NCBI GenBank assembly: GCA_026826555.1
Contig: JAKSZT010054399.1
Location: forward strand, 7,254,095 to 7,318,094
Length of the DNA: 64,000 bases
From: Tolypeutes matacus
Taxonomy: Eukaryota; Chordata; Mammalia; Cingulata; Chlamyphoridae
Direction of reading: 5' to 3'
The notes under the pieces are model-generated. The model worked only from the letters and a program-made list of their open reading frames with translations, was not told the DNA's origin and made no database searches. The position numbers and the translations under genes were made by a program. Positions 1 to 11,420 of this stretch are shown here, one piece after another. Positions within the stretch are counted from its first letter, which is position 1, and the number at the start of each line of letters is the position of its first letter.

Positions 1-790
1 ATCACTTAGATCTCTCTTTATAAAAACCGGATTAAAAAAAAAATGTTTGCTTTTACAATTTTCTTTGTTTCTTCTTGGTTAGTTATTTTGATGGTTATCT
101 TGTCTTTTTCTTTGCTGCTGCTGGCAACTCCTCCTAGACTTGGTGATCCTTGGTTATATGCTTGAATTTAAGAAGGGTTGAGTGGTTGGTTTGGGTTTCC
201 CCCACTGTTGTGGGCATATGGTGGCTTCTCATTTGGTGCTTCCCAAAATGTGAGCCTTAGCTTTCCCCACGTAGTATGTTCAGTGGCTTTGAAGAAGTGC
301 TGAAGGTACTTCACCTGAGACTGTCCTGCTGTTTGGGCATGAAGGTGGGGATGGAAGTAGAGGATGGGGATTGGGCTAGTTTGTATGTACAGGCATAGAG
401 ATATTCCATTAGCCCCCACTTACCATTCCCACTTGTGCAGAATCTGCTGCCTCTGAGGCAGAGCCTGTTTGGGGCTTCAGTTACTGCAGAGCAGATTAGA
501 TCCCAATCATTTTCTCTTTCTTAAAGGGTGTTCTAGATGGTGGCTTCTTTCACCTCTTTCTTCTGTCAACCCATCCTGTCCACTTTCCATGTTCAAGTTT
601 GTTGAATTTGCTCCTTAATTGGTGACTGCCCTCCCCTTCTCTTCACTTTTATGGTGAGTTCCTTTCTTTAACTCTACCCTATTATTCAGGTGGACATTGG
701 GAGGGATCTGAGGCAAATCCATTGCCATGGTCTGCATTTTGAACTGAAGTACCACAGAAAATATTTTACATCCCAAGCAGCAGCCTTTCA
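1..790. other. unassigned, no gene seen
   Basis: Mixed unique-looking sequence with pyrimidine-rich stretches. The one short minus-strand open frame (168-419) has no recognisable domain and no exon signals. No repeat family could be assigned with confidence. Confidence 0.5.
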
Positions 791-794
791 AGCA

Positions 795-867
795 GGTATG
801 TTGTTTGTATTTTACGATGGAGACACTGAGGAGTCAGCACAATCAGGTTACTGAGCCCAAGCGTACT
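795..867 (-). repeat. MIR fragment (left half)
   Basis: The stretch resembles the MIR core on the minus strand: a TTTTAC..ATGGAGACACTGAGG segment, then a loosely matching cag-rich part. The continuation (tagtaaatggctaagctg-type, about 1362-1405) lies beyond the LTR at 868-1361, so one MIR appears to have been split by that LTR. Confidence 0.5.
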
Positions 868-1361
868 TATTTTAGTTTGCTATGAGCTGCCAAGGCTATA
901 TACCAGAAATGGGCTAGCTTTTACAATGGGGATTTATTAATTGAAAAGCTTAAGGTTCCGAGGTTGTGAAAAAGTCCAAATCAAGGCATCATCATGTGAT
1001 GCTTTTCTCCCCGAGGACTGGCTGCTGGTGGTCCTGGAGTCCTCCTATGTGGCAGGGCACTATGGTGGTGTCTGTCATGTCTGCCTTCTCTTCTGGTCTC
1101 CATTGCTTTCAGCTTCTTGCTCTCATGGCCTTCTCTCTGCTCTTGTGAGTTCATCTCTGTCTCTGCAGCCTCCTCTCTTCATATTATTCCAGTTTATAAA
1201 AACTCCAAGAAGACTCACCCTGGGTCATACCCTACTGAAATGATCTAACCAAAAAGAAGTTCCCTTACCTGAACCTAATTAAAAGGTCCCATATACCCAC
1301 AGTAATGGACCAGTTTAAGAACATAATTTTCTGAGAACCACAAAAGACTCAAACTATCACA
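868..1361 (-). mobile_element. solo LTR, family A (MaLR/ERVL-like), inverted copy
   Basis: On the minus strand this begins TGTGATAGTTTGAG and ends GCAAACTAAAATA, about 494 bp. It aligns along its whole length with the LTRs at 14832-15309 and 29990-30477. Shared blocks include the 5' TGTGRTAGTTTG start, a CCCAGGGTGAGTCTT block, the CTTGATTTGGACTTTTTCA block and a CCCATTGTAAAAGC block near the 3' end. AATAAATCCC next to the last block could be the polyadenylation signal. The flanking 5-mers (gtact and cctag) no longer match, which suggests an older copy. No internal retroviral sequence is adjacent, so it is read as a solo LTR. The short frames inside it are not genes. Confidence 0.75.
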
Positions 1362-1589
1362 CCTAGGTAGTAAATGGCTAAGCTGAGACTAAAACTGTTT
1401 ACAATGCTTCTAAAGACACTTACTTCTCTTCCATAAGGCAGATTTGTGGAAACCATTTCCTCAAACCTGTATGAACAGGGTTCCTCTTTGGTTGTAGTTT
1501 GTGGAAGATGGGGCTAGGCCTTGAGAAACACAGAAGATGTGGGATGGGGTGAGGGATGTGTGAGTGGGCTCTGGCTCCTACATGCCTCT

Positions 1590-1690
1590 GGAGTCAGAAG
1601 ACCTGGGTGTCAGTCCTGATTTTTCTGCTAATTGCTTGCTATTTGGCCTGTTTTTAGCCATTGTTTCTTTATCTAGAAAATGAGAGGATT
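1590..1690 (+). repeat. MIR fragment
   Basis: The sequence shows the MIR order: gagtcagaagacctgggt, then a tgcttgctatttggcc block, then a tttctttatctagaaaatgag segment. It is diverged and truncated, as expected for a mammal-wide relic. Confidence 0.5.
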
Positions 1691-1725
1691 TGGCAACTCA
1701 GTTGTTAAACTTTCTTTCTTATCAA

Positions 1726-1850
1726 ACATGCTAGGGTGTGTGGATGTAGCTCAAATGGTTGAGTGCCTGCTTCCATATAGGAGGTCCTGGGTTTAATCCC
1801 AGCTACCTCCTAAAAAAACAAAGCAAAACAAACAAACAAAACATTCTAGG
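1726..1850 (+). mobile_element. DAS-type SINE monomer with TSD
   Basis: A tRNA-derived SINE at 1736-1840: a GTGGATGTAGCTCAAATGG A-box region, then GGTCCTGGGTTTAATCCC as B box, then CTCC and an A-rich (CAAA)n tail. It is flanked by aacatgctagg-like and aacattctagg-like direct repeats (1726-1735 and 1841-1850), so it inserted by target-primed reverse transcription. The head resembles tRNA-Ala-derived armadillo DAS SINEs. It is far too diverged to be a working tRNA gene, and the tRNA cloverleaf 3' half is missing. Confidence 0.85.
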
Positions 1851-1979
1851 ATTTTCTTGGGTTTTGCTGCATGATTTGAGAATTTCCTTATTGTTGGTTT
1901 CCAAGAGAGTCATTCTCTCTTTCTTCCATGCAAAAGGTCAAGGTAAAGCAGAAAGAAACTTATAGGAATGTAGAGAAGA

Positions 1980-2060
1980 CTCTGTGTCTTGGTAATCAAA
2001 AGGCATTTATTAAGTACTTACATGTGGGAGGTGCTCTGTGCTTTGAGATTCCAAGCTTCT
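1980..2060 (-). repeat. possible L2 3'-end fragment
   Basis: The segment aaaggcatttattaagtact followed by a ggtgctctgtgctttgag-like part resembles the reverse complement of the L2 3' end. Short and diverged. Confidence 0.35.
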
Positions 2061-2159
2061 TTGGGTGGTCCAGAGGTGGATTGCCTAGGAAGCTCATGAA
2101 ACCCAATTTTAGGTCTCTTCACTTGCACAGGCTACTTCCAAAATTTCATTTTTAATTTT

Positions 2160-2475
2160 GTACTTTTTAAAAGAGTTTTTTTATTTTTTTAATTAGAGAA
2201 GTTGTGGGCTTACAGAACAATCATGCATAAAATACAGGATTTGCTTATACTGTCTTATTCTCAACACTTTGCATTGGTGTGGCATATTTGTTACCATTGA
2301 TAAAAGCACATTTATGATTGTACTATAAAATAGAATTCATGGTTTAACTCAGAGTTCACTGTGTAGTGTAGCTCCATGGATTTTTAAATTAAATTAAATT
2401 TATTATTCTATTACCGTATATATACAACCTAATATTTCCCCTTTTAACCGCAATCAGTTAAAAATTTCATTGCTG
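2160..2475 (-). repeat. L1 3'-UTR fragment
   Basis: Minus-strand L1 3' region: a T-rich left edge, then ttacagaacaatcatgc, ctttgcattggtgtgg and ttgttaccattgat blocks, and a cctaatatttcccctttt right part. These blocks are typical of old L1M 3' ends read in reverse. No ORF2 sequence is attached. Confidence 0.55.
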
Positions 2476-2479
2476 TTAA

Positions 2480-3410
2480 TTATGGTCTTAAAGAGGGCTC
2501 CCGAACAGTATAAACTTCAGGCCCTATAAAACCTGGATCCTCCTTCAGTTGACATGAGGGTGGTGTGGCAGGGATGCAGACAGAGTGTTAGCTTCCTGTG
2601 GTTCGGTGACTTGGGAAAGCATAGCACAACAGGAAATAGGAAACTGACAATTAACTGATGTGTGTGATTCATGTTGACAAGCCAAATCAAATAATTCAGA
2701 TATTCAGATAACAGAGTCCAGTCTTGATTTATCTACATGGCCCAGTTCACTAATTAACTTGACTTCCCTTCATATAGACCAGGTTTGTGTTGAAATCAGT
2801 AGGCTGCCCATGCCAGGGGAGAATTGGGAGGTTCTCTCTCCTTTAGTTTTGGGGAACATGCTTAAAGCTGAGGACCAAGCAGAATTATTTAAGTTGGAAA
2901 TGTAAAGTGACAATTCTCTGTAGTTAGCTGATCATGGCCCTGTGAGAGTAGCATAGCCAAAATGTGGTAGGATATGTTCTCTTGTTAGATGGCAAGTTTC
3001 AAAAACACTTTCCACGCATCAGGATTCTCTAAATGTATCCCTTCTTGCAGTGAGGCTGGAAGAACAAATTTCACTTATAAATTTCTTGAAAAAGAAACTC
3101 ATAAGGGACTTGCTAGAAAATTGGAAAAGGGGTAAGTTATATCAAAAATATATTACAGCCTGCAAATAATGAGACACCCTGTGCTGCCTATGATGCAATG
3201 TGATTACAACCAAGGCAAATATGGTCAAAGAGCAGTAGGTTTTGTATAAAGCCATGCTGAATAAAATTTATTTTTTTTTAAAGCATTTCCAAGCTAAAAT
3301 TAAATATTTCGATTTTAAGCCAACTCTTTTGGAGTATTTTTATACATTGCTTGGGGCAAGTTCACTACCATGAGAAAGTCCCAGCCATTGCCAGCATTTT
3401 GGTTAGAAAT
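2480..3410. other. unassigned, no gene seen
   Basis: AT-rich unique-looking sequence without a convincing open frame, repeat family or splice-site pair. Confidence 0.5.
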
Positions 3411-3414
3411 CATT

Positions 3415-3810
3415 TGGGTACTAGTGAAAGAAAACCAAGCCTAATTTGGATAATGCATAATTGGCATTTATTGGCTCACATAATTGCAAAGTCCAGAGCA
3501 GCAGACACAGATCAATTCAGCAACTCAATGTCGTTTGGATGGGGATTCGTTCTACCTCACCTCAAAATTTTTTCCATGTGTAGGTGTTAGCAGTGGTTAG
3601 ACGGCTACAATAGCCCCAGTAGAAGTTTGTTTCCTGAGGTACCAAGTTTAGGAGATGATGCTAAAACAATTCAGAAAAGATTTTGCATTGAAAAGTGTGC
3701 CAATGGGACTCTTTCTGATGAAAGTCATAGAAAACTCAAGTCAAATGAGCCTCAGCCAAAAGAGACTCTACTGCCACAGACAACCAGAAGTTCATGGACA
3801 CTTTGACTTC
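3415..3810. repeat. ancient interspersed repeat, class not assigned
   Basis: Contains ttattggctcacataattg and a caaagtccagagcagcag block. Related blocks recur at 14605-14831 and 36029-36545, so this is probably one old mammalian repeat family. I cannot name it without a library search. Confidence 0.35.
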
Positions 3811-4264
3811 CAGTGCAGCTTGCTTTTGAACTGCACTCAAAAAGCAAAATGCAATTATTTCTTGGCTTTGCTTTCTGTGAGTGTCATCTAGATGCACAAG
3901 CTGGCTTTCTATATGAGCACAAGATGACTGCAGCAACCCAAGCCTTGCATGCTCACACTGTCAAGTCCAGATGAAAAGTAGAAGCTTATCTCTCCCTGGG
4001 TTCATGCTACCCTTGAACTAATCATTTGGCCAGGCAGATGGTCTATGTTGACTGGAGTAGATCATGGCTAACCTCTGGAACTTGGCCTGCCCATGAAGTC
4101 AATGCCACCCAAACCACCCAATCAAAAATGAGGCTTGGTAACCAGAAGGAGGTCATGGATAGTGGGCAGCAAACAACAGATGCCTGCTATAAAGCAAATG
4201 CTCATGGCAAGTGATCAAAACACTAACAGAGAAAATAAGGGCAGAGAGTAGGAAGGGGAAAAAG

Positions 4265-4440
4265 AAAGAAACTAACATTTGTAAAGTGCCTACTATAGAA
4301 ACCTTAGGTCAAGCATTTTAATATCCTCTCAACAATCCTACTTAGAGGTGAGATGAAGCACCATATTCAAAAGCAGGTAGCCAGAAGTGATGGAGACAGC
4401 ATTCAAACTCAAGACTGCCTATTCCAAAGCCCATCCCACT
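4265..4440 (-). repeat. MIR fragment
   Basis: Reverse-complement MIR order: ctaacatttgtaaagtgcct, a ccTCTCAACAATCCTACTTAG block, then agccagaagtgatggagaca and ttcaaactcaagactgcct. Good order conservation, ordinary decay. Confidence 0.6.
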
Positions 4441-4554
4441 TATGTGATTCTGTGTAGTAAGAACATGAAAGCCTGGTTTTGAATTTTAAAATGAGAAATG
4501 TATTATCAGAATGGATATATTATATGGCTATTGATTTTCAAAGTATGGCTTTCT

Positions 4555-4990
4555 AGAGGCTTGTGAGGTCCTTTTTTCAGATACACATCTGCGCAGATTT
4601 TCTTGAGATATTTCAACCAAAACAATATATCACAACAGATTAAATGCAGAAGCAGATATGAGAACCCAGCTGTCTTCTATTAAGCCAGACATTAAATAGA
4701 TTTACCAAAAATTTAAAACAATGATGTCCTTCTCAGTTGATTTGTCTTTGGTTTTGGACAATTGAGTTATTTTTTAAAATAAAATTATTAAAATAATATG
4801 TGTTAATATTTAATAAATTTATTATTGTTATTTTAAGTAACAATGAATAAATATATATTTAAATTCCTCTGTTTTAATTTCTAATATGGTAAATATCAAT
4901 GGGTATAACCTCCATAAACAAAAGCTCTTTGGGGTCCTCAATACATTTTAAGAGTGTAAAGGGATCCTGAGACCAAAAAGTTTGAGAATC
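4555..4990 (-). mobile_element. DNA transposon relic, hAT-Charlie-like
   Basis: The right part (4925-4985) reads tttggggtcctcaataca, gtgtaaagggatcctgag and accaaaaagtttgagaatct. This is the typical terminal stretch of a non-autonomous Charlie-type hAT element in reverse. The left part carries an agcagatatgagaacccagc segment and a cttctattaagccagacatt segment of the same element. An AT-rich centre separates the parts. No transposase frame is present. Confidence 0.6.
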
Positions 4991-4999
4991 TCTGCATAT

Positions 5000-6235
5000 A
5001 CATGTTGTAAGTCTCAAAAATTAATCCTCCAGCAGAAGTCTTCAGGTATTTTACCTTATTGAGTATTCTGGAAAGGATTTTTTTTTTGCCTTTTAAAAAC
5101 TGATGGTTCTCCCAGCTAACAACAGTCTGGAAAACCAGCATGAAGTCTTGAAAGTTCTGTACCAGTCATTGGGTTCAAATCACTTTCCATCAAACTCTGA
5201 TTTGAAAAAAAAGACAAAATTCTTGATTTGCACTTTGGGAATGGAGCTACTGAGACAAGGAGTGAGCAGAGTAGACTGATAATATCATGGGCTGCAGTGG
5301 AACAGAGTGTGATTAAAGCAGGGAAGATTATGTGGGAAACACTTTTTCAGTGGAAAGGGCCAAGGAAGCGTTAATGTCCATGATGAAACAGATGATTATA
5401 ACAGTGTGTTTTAAAATTTTATTTGCTTTTTCACCATCACTATCTGTCCTGTTCAGCTTTTGAAGAGGGAGTCAGAAAGAGTGAAAGCAAGCATGAAGAA
5501 ACAATAGGAAACTGAAGACCACGAAATCCACCAATTAGGTAATAGTTCCCTGAATAATCGAGAATTGTGGGTATTTCTAGAAGACTAGCAGATTATTAAT
5601 CTCTTTTATTTGAAAGCTCCTCTAATGGTAGAAGTTCCCTTACAATTTCTTAACAATAGGGAGTGTTATTTCCAGCTTAGCTAGCTAGTAATTTAAAATT
5701 ATTAAGAATTACTTAGCCTTCAAAGCAAATTCCAGATTGTTTAATTAGTCATGCAAAGTGTTGGATACTACTCATCATACAAGAAACAGATCTATTTATG
5801 AGTTTGTGAGGTAAACTAAGCCCTTTTCACTTTTTCGTGACAAGGCAAAAGTCCATTTCATGTGTGGCAGATCACATTTACAAGTTTCTGAATTCTGAAT
5901 AACAAGTCCAAATTTCAGAATTTGAGAAGCAGAGTCACGGTGGGGTTTGCAGCTATGAGCTCATCTCCAGGCCCTGCGAATCTTGACAGTCAGGTTGTTT
6001 CCACCGAAATTGAGGCTCACAGAATGGGGCCTTTATTCCTAAGTCTTAGGGTAAAAGTAGTCTGAGGGATTTGGGAAGGAACTGACTGAGGGCTGGAAGA
6101 AGCAGAATGACTTGAAATCAGCAATGGAACATGTACTGTAACAGAAATGGGTTATATTCTGAGGATAATTTGTACTTAGTAAAAAGAATTCAGGGATAAT
6201 TATTTTCTATATTGGACAGCAGCTGGCATCTTTAG
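5000..6235. other. unassigned, no gene seen
   Basis: Unique-looking sequence. No open frame with domain character, no clear SINE, LINE or LTR. Confidence 0.5.
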
Positions 6236-6239
6236 ATTG

Positions 6240-6640
6240 TCTTTAGAATTTAATTCAATTCAGTACATTTTATTGAGTATCACTGTTTTCAAAACACTGT
6301 GTTAAGTGTACTGTGGGAAACAAAATATGAATGCTTTGGTCCTGCCCTTTAAGAAAGCTATAACCTGCAAGAAAAGTAAAATATGTAAATATTTACTATC
6401 TAAGACAGTGTGATAAATACTGAAATAAAGTCACTAGGTGCTTTGGGATTGTAGAAAAAGGAGACTTTGATACCAATCAGGAGATTTAGGAAAGTATTCA
6501 TTCATAAGGCAGGTAATATTTGAATTGGATCTTACTAAAGATGAGGTTTCAACTAGAGAAAATGGGCATAAGGGCATTTCTGACTAGGGAAAAACTTAGC
6601 AGAGTCAGGGGGTCTAGTGTTTGGGGCATGTGATATTGTT
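6240..6640 (-). repeat. L2 LINE fragment (3' end)
   Basis: Starts near the L2 3' end in reverse (cagtacattttattgagtat, then acactgtgttaagtgtact) and continues into ctgccctttaagaaagct-type and aattggatcttactaaagatg-type segments of the L2 body. Non-coding relic. Confidence 0.5.
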
Positions 6641-7505
6641 CGGTGTTTTGGACATTTAGGGGGTGGCTAACACAACCCCAGCCTTTGTTAAGGGTGACTG
6701 CTCTACTCGTAATGATGGAGCAGTCCTAGACAGACGTGCTTCGTGCCATGTGACCTGTTGCTACCAGGCATGCCAATTGGACCAGAGATGGTGGCAGATC
6801 CACAGGCAGGCTGGCCGTGTCCTGGACTGAGAAGTTCTGCACAAACAGCAAAGAGCTGTGTTGATTAGGTTCTTGATCCTTGGAATCTACATTGTAAAAT
6901 AAAGAACCTGGCATTTAGATTTGGGAAGTAAAGCTGAGAGGATCTGTGCACCAGGAGAAAACATCGGTGGAGAAAACATCGGTAGAGAAAAGGATTATGA
7001 GTTAGTAGATGTTATGAAGAAGTTGCTGTTTTGAAGAAGGAGAAACTATGTAGTAGGAAAAAATGTGGAGAATAGAGGTTGAAGAAGCTAGATGGTACCA
7101 GCAATAGATAGGCAGCATAAAGCTGGGCCACATCACTGGCAGAATCCTAGAGTAAAACTCCTCTACTACTGATGCTTCCGATGTTTGGAGCTGCCCTAGA
7201 TCCAGACCATGTTCTGGCTCCAGTCTCTCATGGCTTGGTCAGGTCATAGGTCCTCGTCTTGATTTCCATGGGATACCTTTCTTTCTTATTGCATTCCATA
7301 TTTCATACCCTAAAACTTGATTATGCATTTTGGTATGAGTAAGTCACCAAAAGAGCCCCAATAAGCCATCTCAGATGGCTGGAACAGAGGGCTGGTGAAG
7401 AGAGTGTAAAATGGTGGAAAGATACGTTGGCACCAGTTTGTGGAGGCCAGTGGATTCTATATAAATCTTTGGATGCTTCTTTCTGTTTCTCTGCCAGGCA
7501 TTTTG
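6640..7505. other. unassigned, with a short 16-bp duplication
   Basis: Mostly unique-looking sequence. A 16-bp unit (gagaaaacatcggtgg / gagaaaacatcggtag) is tandemly repeated at about 6956-6988. Nothing gene-like. Confidence 0.45.
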
Positions 7506-7509
7506 GATT

Positions 7510-8230
7510 CAAAAATGCATAAGACAGAGTCTCCAATCTCAAGGAATTCATGCTGTAGGACTAGGTGAAGAAAAATAATTATAATTGAAGATCAACATAT
7601 GAAACACTGAATATACCAAAGATGTATTAATCTTGTGATTGGGCAAGTGGGGCTGTCTAGGAAGGCTTCTCAGAGGAGATGACAATGCTAAGGACTTTAA
7701 GTATTATACTGTTTTCCTGAAAGATTTCTGAGCAGGGGGAAAGATGAGTATGTAAATGTTATAGGGAGGTGACCTGGCCTAAGGATGATTGAATGAAGGG
7801 GAAGCTGTAATCAGGGAGATTTGTCCTGACAGTTGTGGTGGGGGCAGATAATTCAAGTGTACAGGAGGGGGTTGCTGAGGTCTTGAAATAGCACAAGGGT
7901 CAGTGACTGGGGAAGAAGAGAATAGACCCAAGACATACTTGAAAGATAGAATCAACTCAACTTGTTGACTGATTCAGTGCAGTGGATGCTCAAAGGTGTG
8001 GGGTTAAAGTGACTCTCAGCTCTGAAGATGTGATATAGTTAATGATATTAACTGAGCAAGGGAGTACAAAAGGAGGATCAGATTTACATGGGAACATAAT
8101 GACTTTCCATTTGGATATGACAGGACATCTTAGTAGAGATGCCCAAAAGGCAACTGCAGGTGCAGGACTGGGGTTTGCAAGATTGTGTTTTATCTGTCTA
8201 CAGGTATGAGTGAAATGGTGGGAGAGGAGG
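7510..8230 (-). repeat. L2 LINE fragment (body)
   Basis: Minus-strand L2: ggctgtctaggaaggcttct and cagaggagatgacaatgct near 7650, then ggacatcttagtagagatgc near 8125. The latter is the reverse of the L2 ORF2 region encoding the end of the reverse transcriptase domain. Many stops; no usable frame. Confidence 0.55.
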
Positions 8231-8990
8231 AAGCCTCATAAAAAAGAAAACAAAGGAGAAGGTAGGGCCTTTCAATGGAAAAATGCCAATTTTCCATTTG
8301 ACCACTGCTTGCTCCTAGACTCATAGTATTAACATATTTATTTACTTGAACTGATGCTTATTTTTATTAACTATATAATGAAATTTTCCTCCATTTTGTT
8401 GACAAATTAACATATTTTTGATAAAAACACTAAAGGAAAAATCCATTAATTTGAAGAAAACTGAATTACGCTATCTTTAGGCATTCCACAAATAGGTTTA
8501 TCATAGGTGTTGTATCCACTATCTTGGCTCTTTTTACCAAGAATGCATGTCATGCTAAGTCCTTTAAAATTAGCCAAGAGACCCAAGAGACCTTGGGACT
8601 CCTTTATTGTTGATAATAGCTTTCTCCTACTCCCACTCAATACTATGGGGTGACATGCATGACTGTTTGTACTTTTTGCAAGAAGAAGAGAAGGAAGTAG
8701 GTGTCAGGAAACCAGAATTTTCCTTACATTTAGAGATAGTATATTCCAATCTTAGAACTTTGAGAATAAGTAGGAATTACTGAGAGGCTGAAATTTACCT
8801 ACATTCAGGATATAAAATGCCTTGCATTTGGTGGATACTTCATAAATATCTCCAGAAGAGCTCCAAATCTTCAAATGTATCTGGGATTCCTTTCATGTGT
8901 CTCTATTTTGACATTCCCAAAGGAAGTCAGTGTGATTCATGAGATAGGGGGCAGAAGAGATTCCTATAAGACACTTTGGCTGGGTGTTTG
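8230..8990. other. unassigned, no gene seen
   Basis: AT-rich sequence without a recognisable element or convincing frame. Confidence 0.5.
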
Positions 8991-9383
8991 AAGTGTCTTA
9001 GTTTGCCAGAGCTGCTATGACAAATATCACAAAATGATTGGCTTATACAATAAGAATTTATTGGCTCAGAGTTTGGAGGCTAGAATTCCAAAATCAAGAT
9101 GTCAGCAAAGCCATTCTTTCTCCTGGAGTGGGTAGCATTCCATGTGATGGTAGTCCTCCATCACATGGAGATGTAATTGGTTTTCTGCTGTGGCATTCTC
9201 TGACTTATTGCATCCAAATCCCCCTCCACCCCCATTCAATTTGGCCTCATCTAAATAGGATCTTCACAGATCCTATTCACAAATGAGTTCATACCTTAAC
9301 CAATAATAATATCTTCAAAGGTCTGGTTTGCAAGTGAGTTCATACTCACAGAAACATATCTTTATGAGTACACACACCTGAAG
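8989..9383 (-). mobile_element. solo MaLR-like LTR with 5-bp TSD
   Basis: LTR-like body at 8994-9378. Its reverse complement ends AATAAATTCTTATTGTAT, a CATAGCAGCTCTGG block and CAAACTAAGACA, the 3' architecture of MLT1/MST-type LTRs. The 5-mer tgaag flanks it on both sides (8989-8993, 9379-9383). The 5' terminus is GG rather than TG, so that end is altered or slightly misplaced. Two perfect inverted repeats sit inside it (see findings). It directly abuts the 5' truncation point of the ERV-L internal region. Confidence 0.6.
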
Positions 9384-9400
9384 AGATTAATCCTATCTCA

Positions 9401-10560
9401 CCAGATGGAGTTGCAAAGGATTGCAAAGATCAAGGCCACCATTAAGGATATGAAGGAAGCAGGGGTGGTGATTCCCACCACATCCCCAGTTTTTTTATAC
9501 ATTTAATAATTGAAAACATAAACAATTAAAAACTAAAAAGTAAACACAGATGAATAAATATATACATTTCTCAATTAAATGTAATGGATACATGTAAATT
9601 TTTTTTTTAATCAAACAATATATTACACAATATATTTGGTTCATAGTAATGCATTCATACAGTATTTGTCCTTTTGTGTCTGTCTTGCTTCACTCAACAT
9701 AATGTCCTCCAGGTTCATCCATGTTGCCATATGCTTTATGACTTCATTTCTTCTTACAGCTGCCCATTTAACTCTTCTATTTAGCCTGTGCATAAAATAG
9801 ATGGATCTTGGAGGATGGCAGCAGATTATTGTAAACTTAATCAGGTGGTGACTCCAATTGCAGCTGCTGTTTCAGATGTGGTATCATTGCTTGAGCAAAT
9901 CAACACTTCCCCTTGTACCTGGTATGCAGCTGTTGATCTGGCAAATGCTTTTTTCTCAATTGCTATTAGTAAGGACCACCAGAAACAATCTGCTTTCATC
10001 TGGAAAGTCCAGCAATATACCTTCATTGTCCTACTTCAGGGGTATATCAACTCTCCAGCCCTATGTCATTATATTGTCTGCAGGGACTTTGGTCATTTCT
10101 CCCTCCCATAAGACATTACACTGGTCCATTATATTGATGATATCATGCTGACTGGACCTAGTGAGCAAGAAGTTGCAACTACTCTAGGCTTATTGGTAAG
10201 GCATTTGAGTGAGAGAAGATGGGAGATAAATCCAACAAAAATACAGGGGTCTTCCACCTTGGTGAAACGTTAGGTGTACAGCGGTGTGGGGCATGTCAAG
10301 ATATCTCTTCTAAAGTGAAGGATAAGATGTTTCATCTGGTGCCTTCTACAACCAAAAAATGCTTAGTTGGTCTCTTCTGGTTTTGGAGACAACGTATTCT
10401 TCATTTGGGGGTAATACTCTAGCCCATTTACCCAGTGACAGAAAAGCTGCTAGTTTTGAGTGGGTATTGGAACAAGTGGAGGCTCTGCAACAGGTCCAGG
10501 CTGCTGTGCAAGCTGTGCTACCACTTGGGCCATATGGTCCAGCAGATCCAGCAATGGTGC
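9401..10560 (+). pseudogene. pol: ERV-L pol: reverse transcriptase domain (broken)
   Basis: RT homology starts at 9401 in the frame encoding a KIKATIKDMKEAG stretch. It is cut at 9488 by an L1 insertion and resumes at 9763. The frame from 9788 shows the RT palm with a DLANAFFSI segment (first catalytic Asp) and a LLQGYINSP segment. A TAA at 10109-10111 interrupts it shortly before the YIDD catalytic motif (10130-10141), which is in the same frame and intact. Downstream, a KVKDKMFHL-type segment and the thumb/connection are split over several frames. In a live virus this enzyme copies genomic RNA into DNA. Here no continuous product is possible. Confidence 0.85.
9489..9762 (-). mobile_element. 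L1 3' end inserted in ERV-L pol
   Basis: Minus-strand L1: T-rich left edge, short 3' UTR, then the C-terminal ORF2 tail (a CTGGAGGACATTATGTTGAG block in reverse). It is nearly identical to 35236-35777 over its length, apart from the poly-T-rich part, so both belong to one young subfamily. A ccca sequence on each side (9485-9488, 9763-9766) may be a very short TSD. It interrupts the RT reading between two codons that are otherwise contiguous. Confidence 0.8.
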
Positions 10561-10619
10561 TGGAAGTTTCAGTGGCAAATAGAGATGCTGTCTGAAGTCT
10601 TTGGCAGGTCCCTATAGGA

Positions 10620-11420
10620 GAATTACAATGCAGATCCTTAGGATTTTGAAGCAAAGCCCTGCCATCCTCTGCAGATAACCACTCTCCTTTTGAGAAACAG
10701 CATTTGGACTGCTAATGGGCCTTAGTAGAGATTGAATGCTTAACCATGGGTCACCAAGTTACCGTGAGACCTGAGTTGCTTATTATGATCTGAGTATTGT
10801 CTGACCCACCAAACCATAAAGTTGGGCATGGACAGCAGCATTTCATCATAAAGTGGAAGTGGTATATATGAGATAGGGCTCGAGCAAGTCCTGAAGGCAC
10901 AAGTAAGTTATATGAGGAAGTGGCCCACATGCCCATAGTCACCCCCCTGCCACATTACCCTCTCTTTCTCAGCCCACAGCTATGGCTTCTTAGGGAATTC
11001 CTTATAATCTATTGACTGAGGAAGAGAAAAATCGGGCCTGGTTTACAAATGGTTCTGCACAATATGCAGGTACCACCCAAAAGTGGACAGCTGAGCATTT
11101 CAGGGATGTCCCTGAAGGACAGTGGTAAGGGGAAATCCTCCCAGTGGGCAGAACATTGAGGAGTGCTCCTGGTTGTTCATTTTGCTTGGAGGGAGAAATG
11201 GCTGGAGGTACATTTGTATATTGATTCATGGGTTGTTGCCAATGATTTGGCTGGATGGTCAGGGACTTGGAAGGAACATATTTAGGAAATTGGTGACAAA
11301 AAGTTCTGGGGAAGAGGTATGTAGTGGCAAAAAACATGAAAATATTTGTGTCCCATGTGAATGTTCACCAGAGGGTGACTTCAGTGGAAGATTTTAATAA
11401 TCAAATGGATAAGATGACCC
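10620..11420 (+). pseudogene. pol: ERV-L pol: connection and RNase H domain (broken)
   Basis: The RNase H start is visible near 11035-11090 as a WFTNGSAQYAGTT-like segment. The usual first catalytic Asp of the TDGS motif is Asn here, so the active site is already altered. The C-terminal part (about 11325-11400) encodes a VSHVNVHQRVTS segment, the His-containing end of RNase H, in the frame that leads into integrase. Between these are frameshifts (the readable frame moves at least twice between 11100 and 11320). The domain would remove template RNA from RNA:DNA hybrids in a functional element. Confidence 0.75.

Noticed and set aside
1736..1810. tRNA-like sequence with A- and B-box-like motifs
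   Set aside because: It is the head of a SINE with TSD and A-tail, lacks a complete cloverleaf, and the same head recurs at seven other loci.
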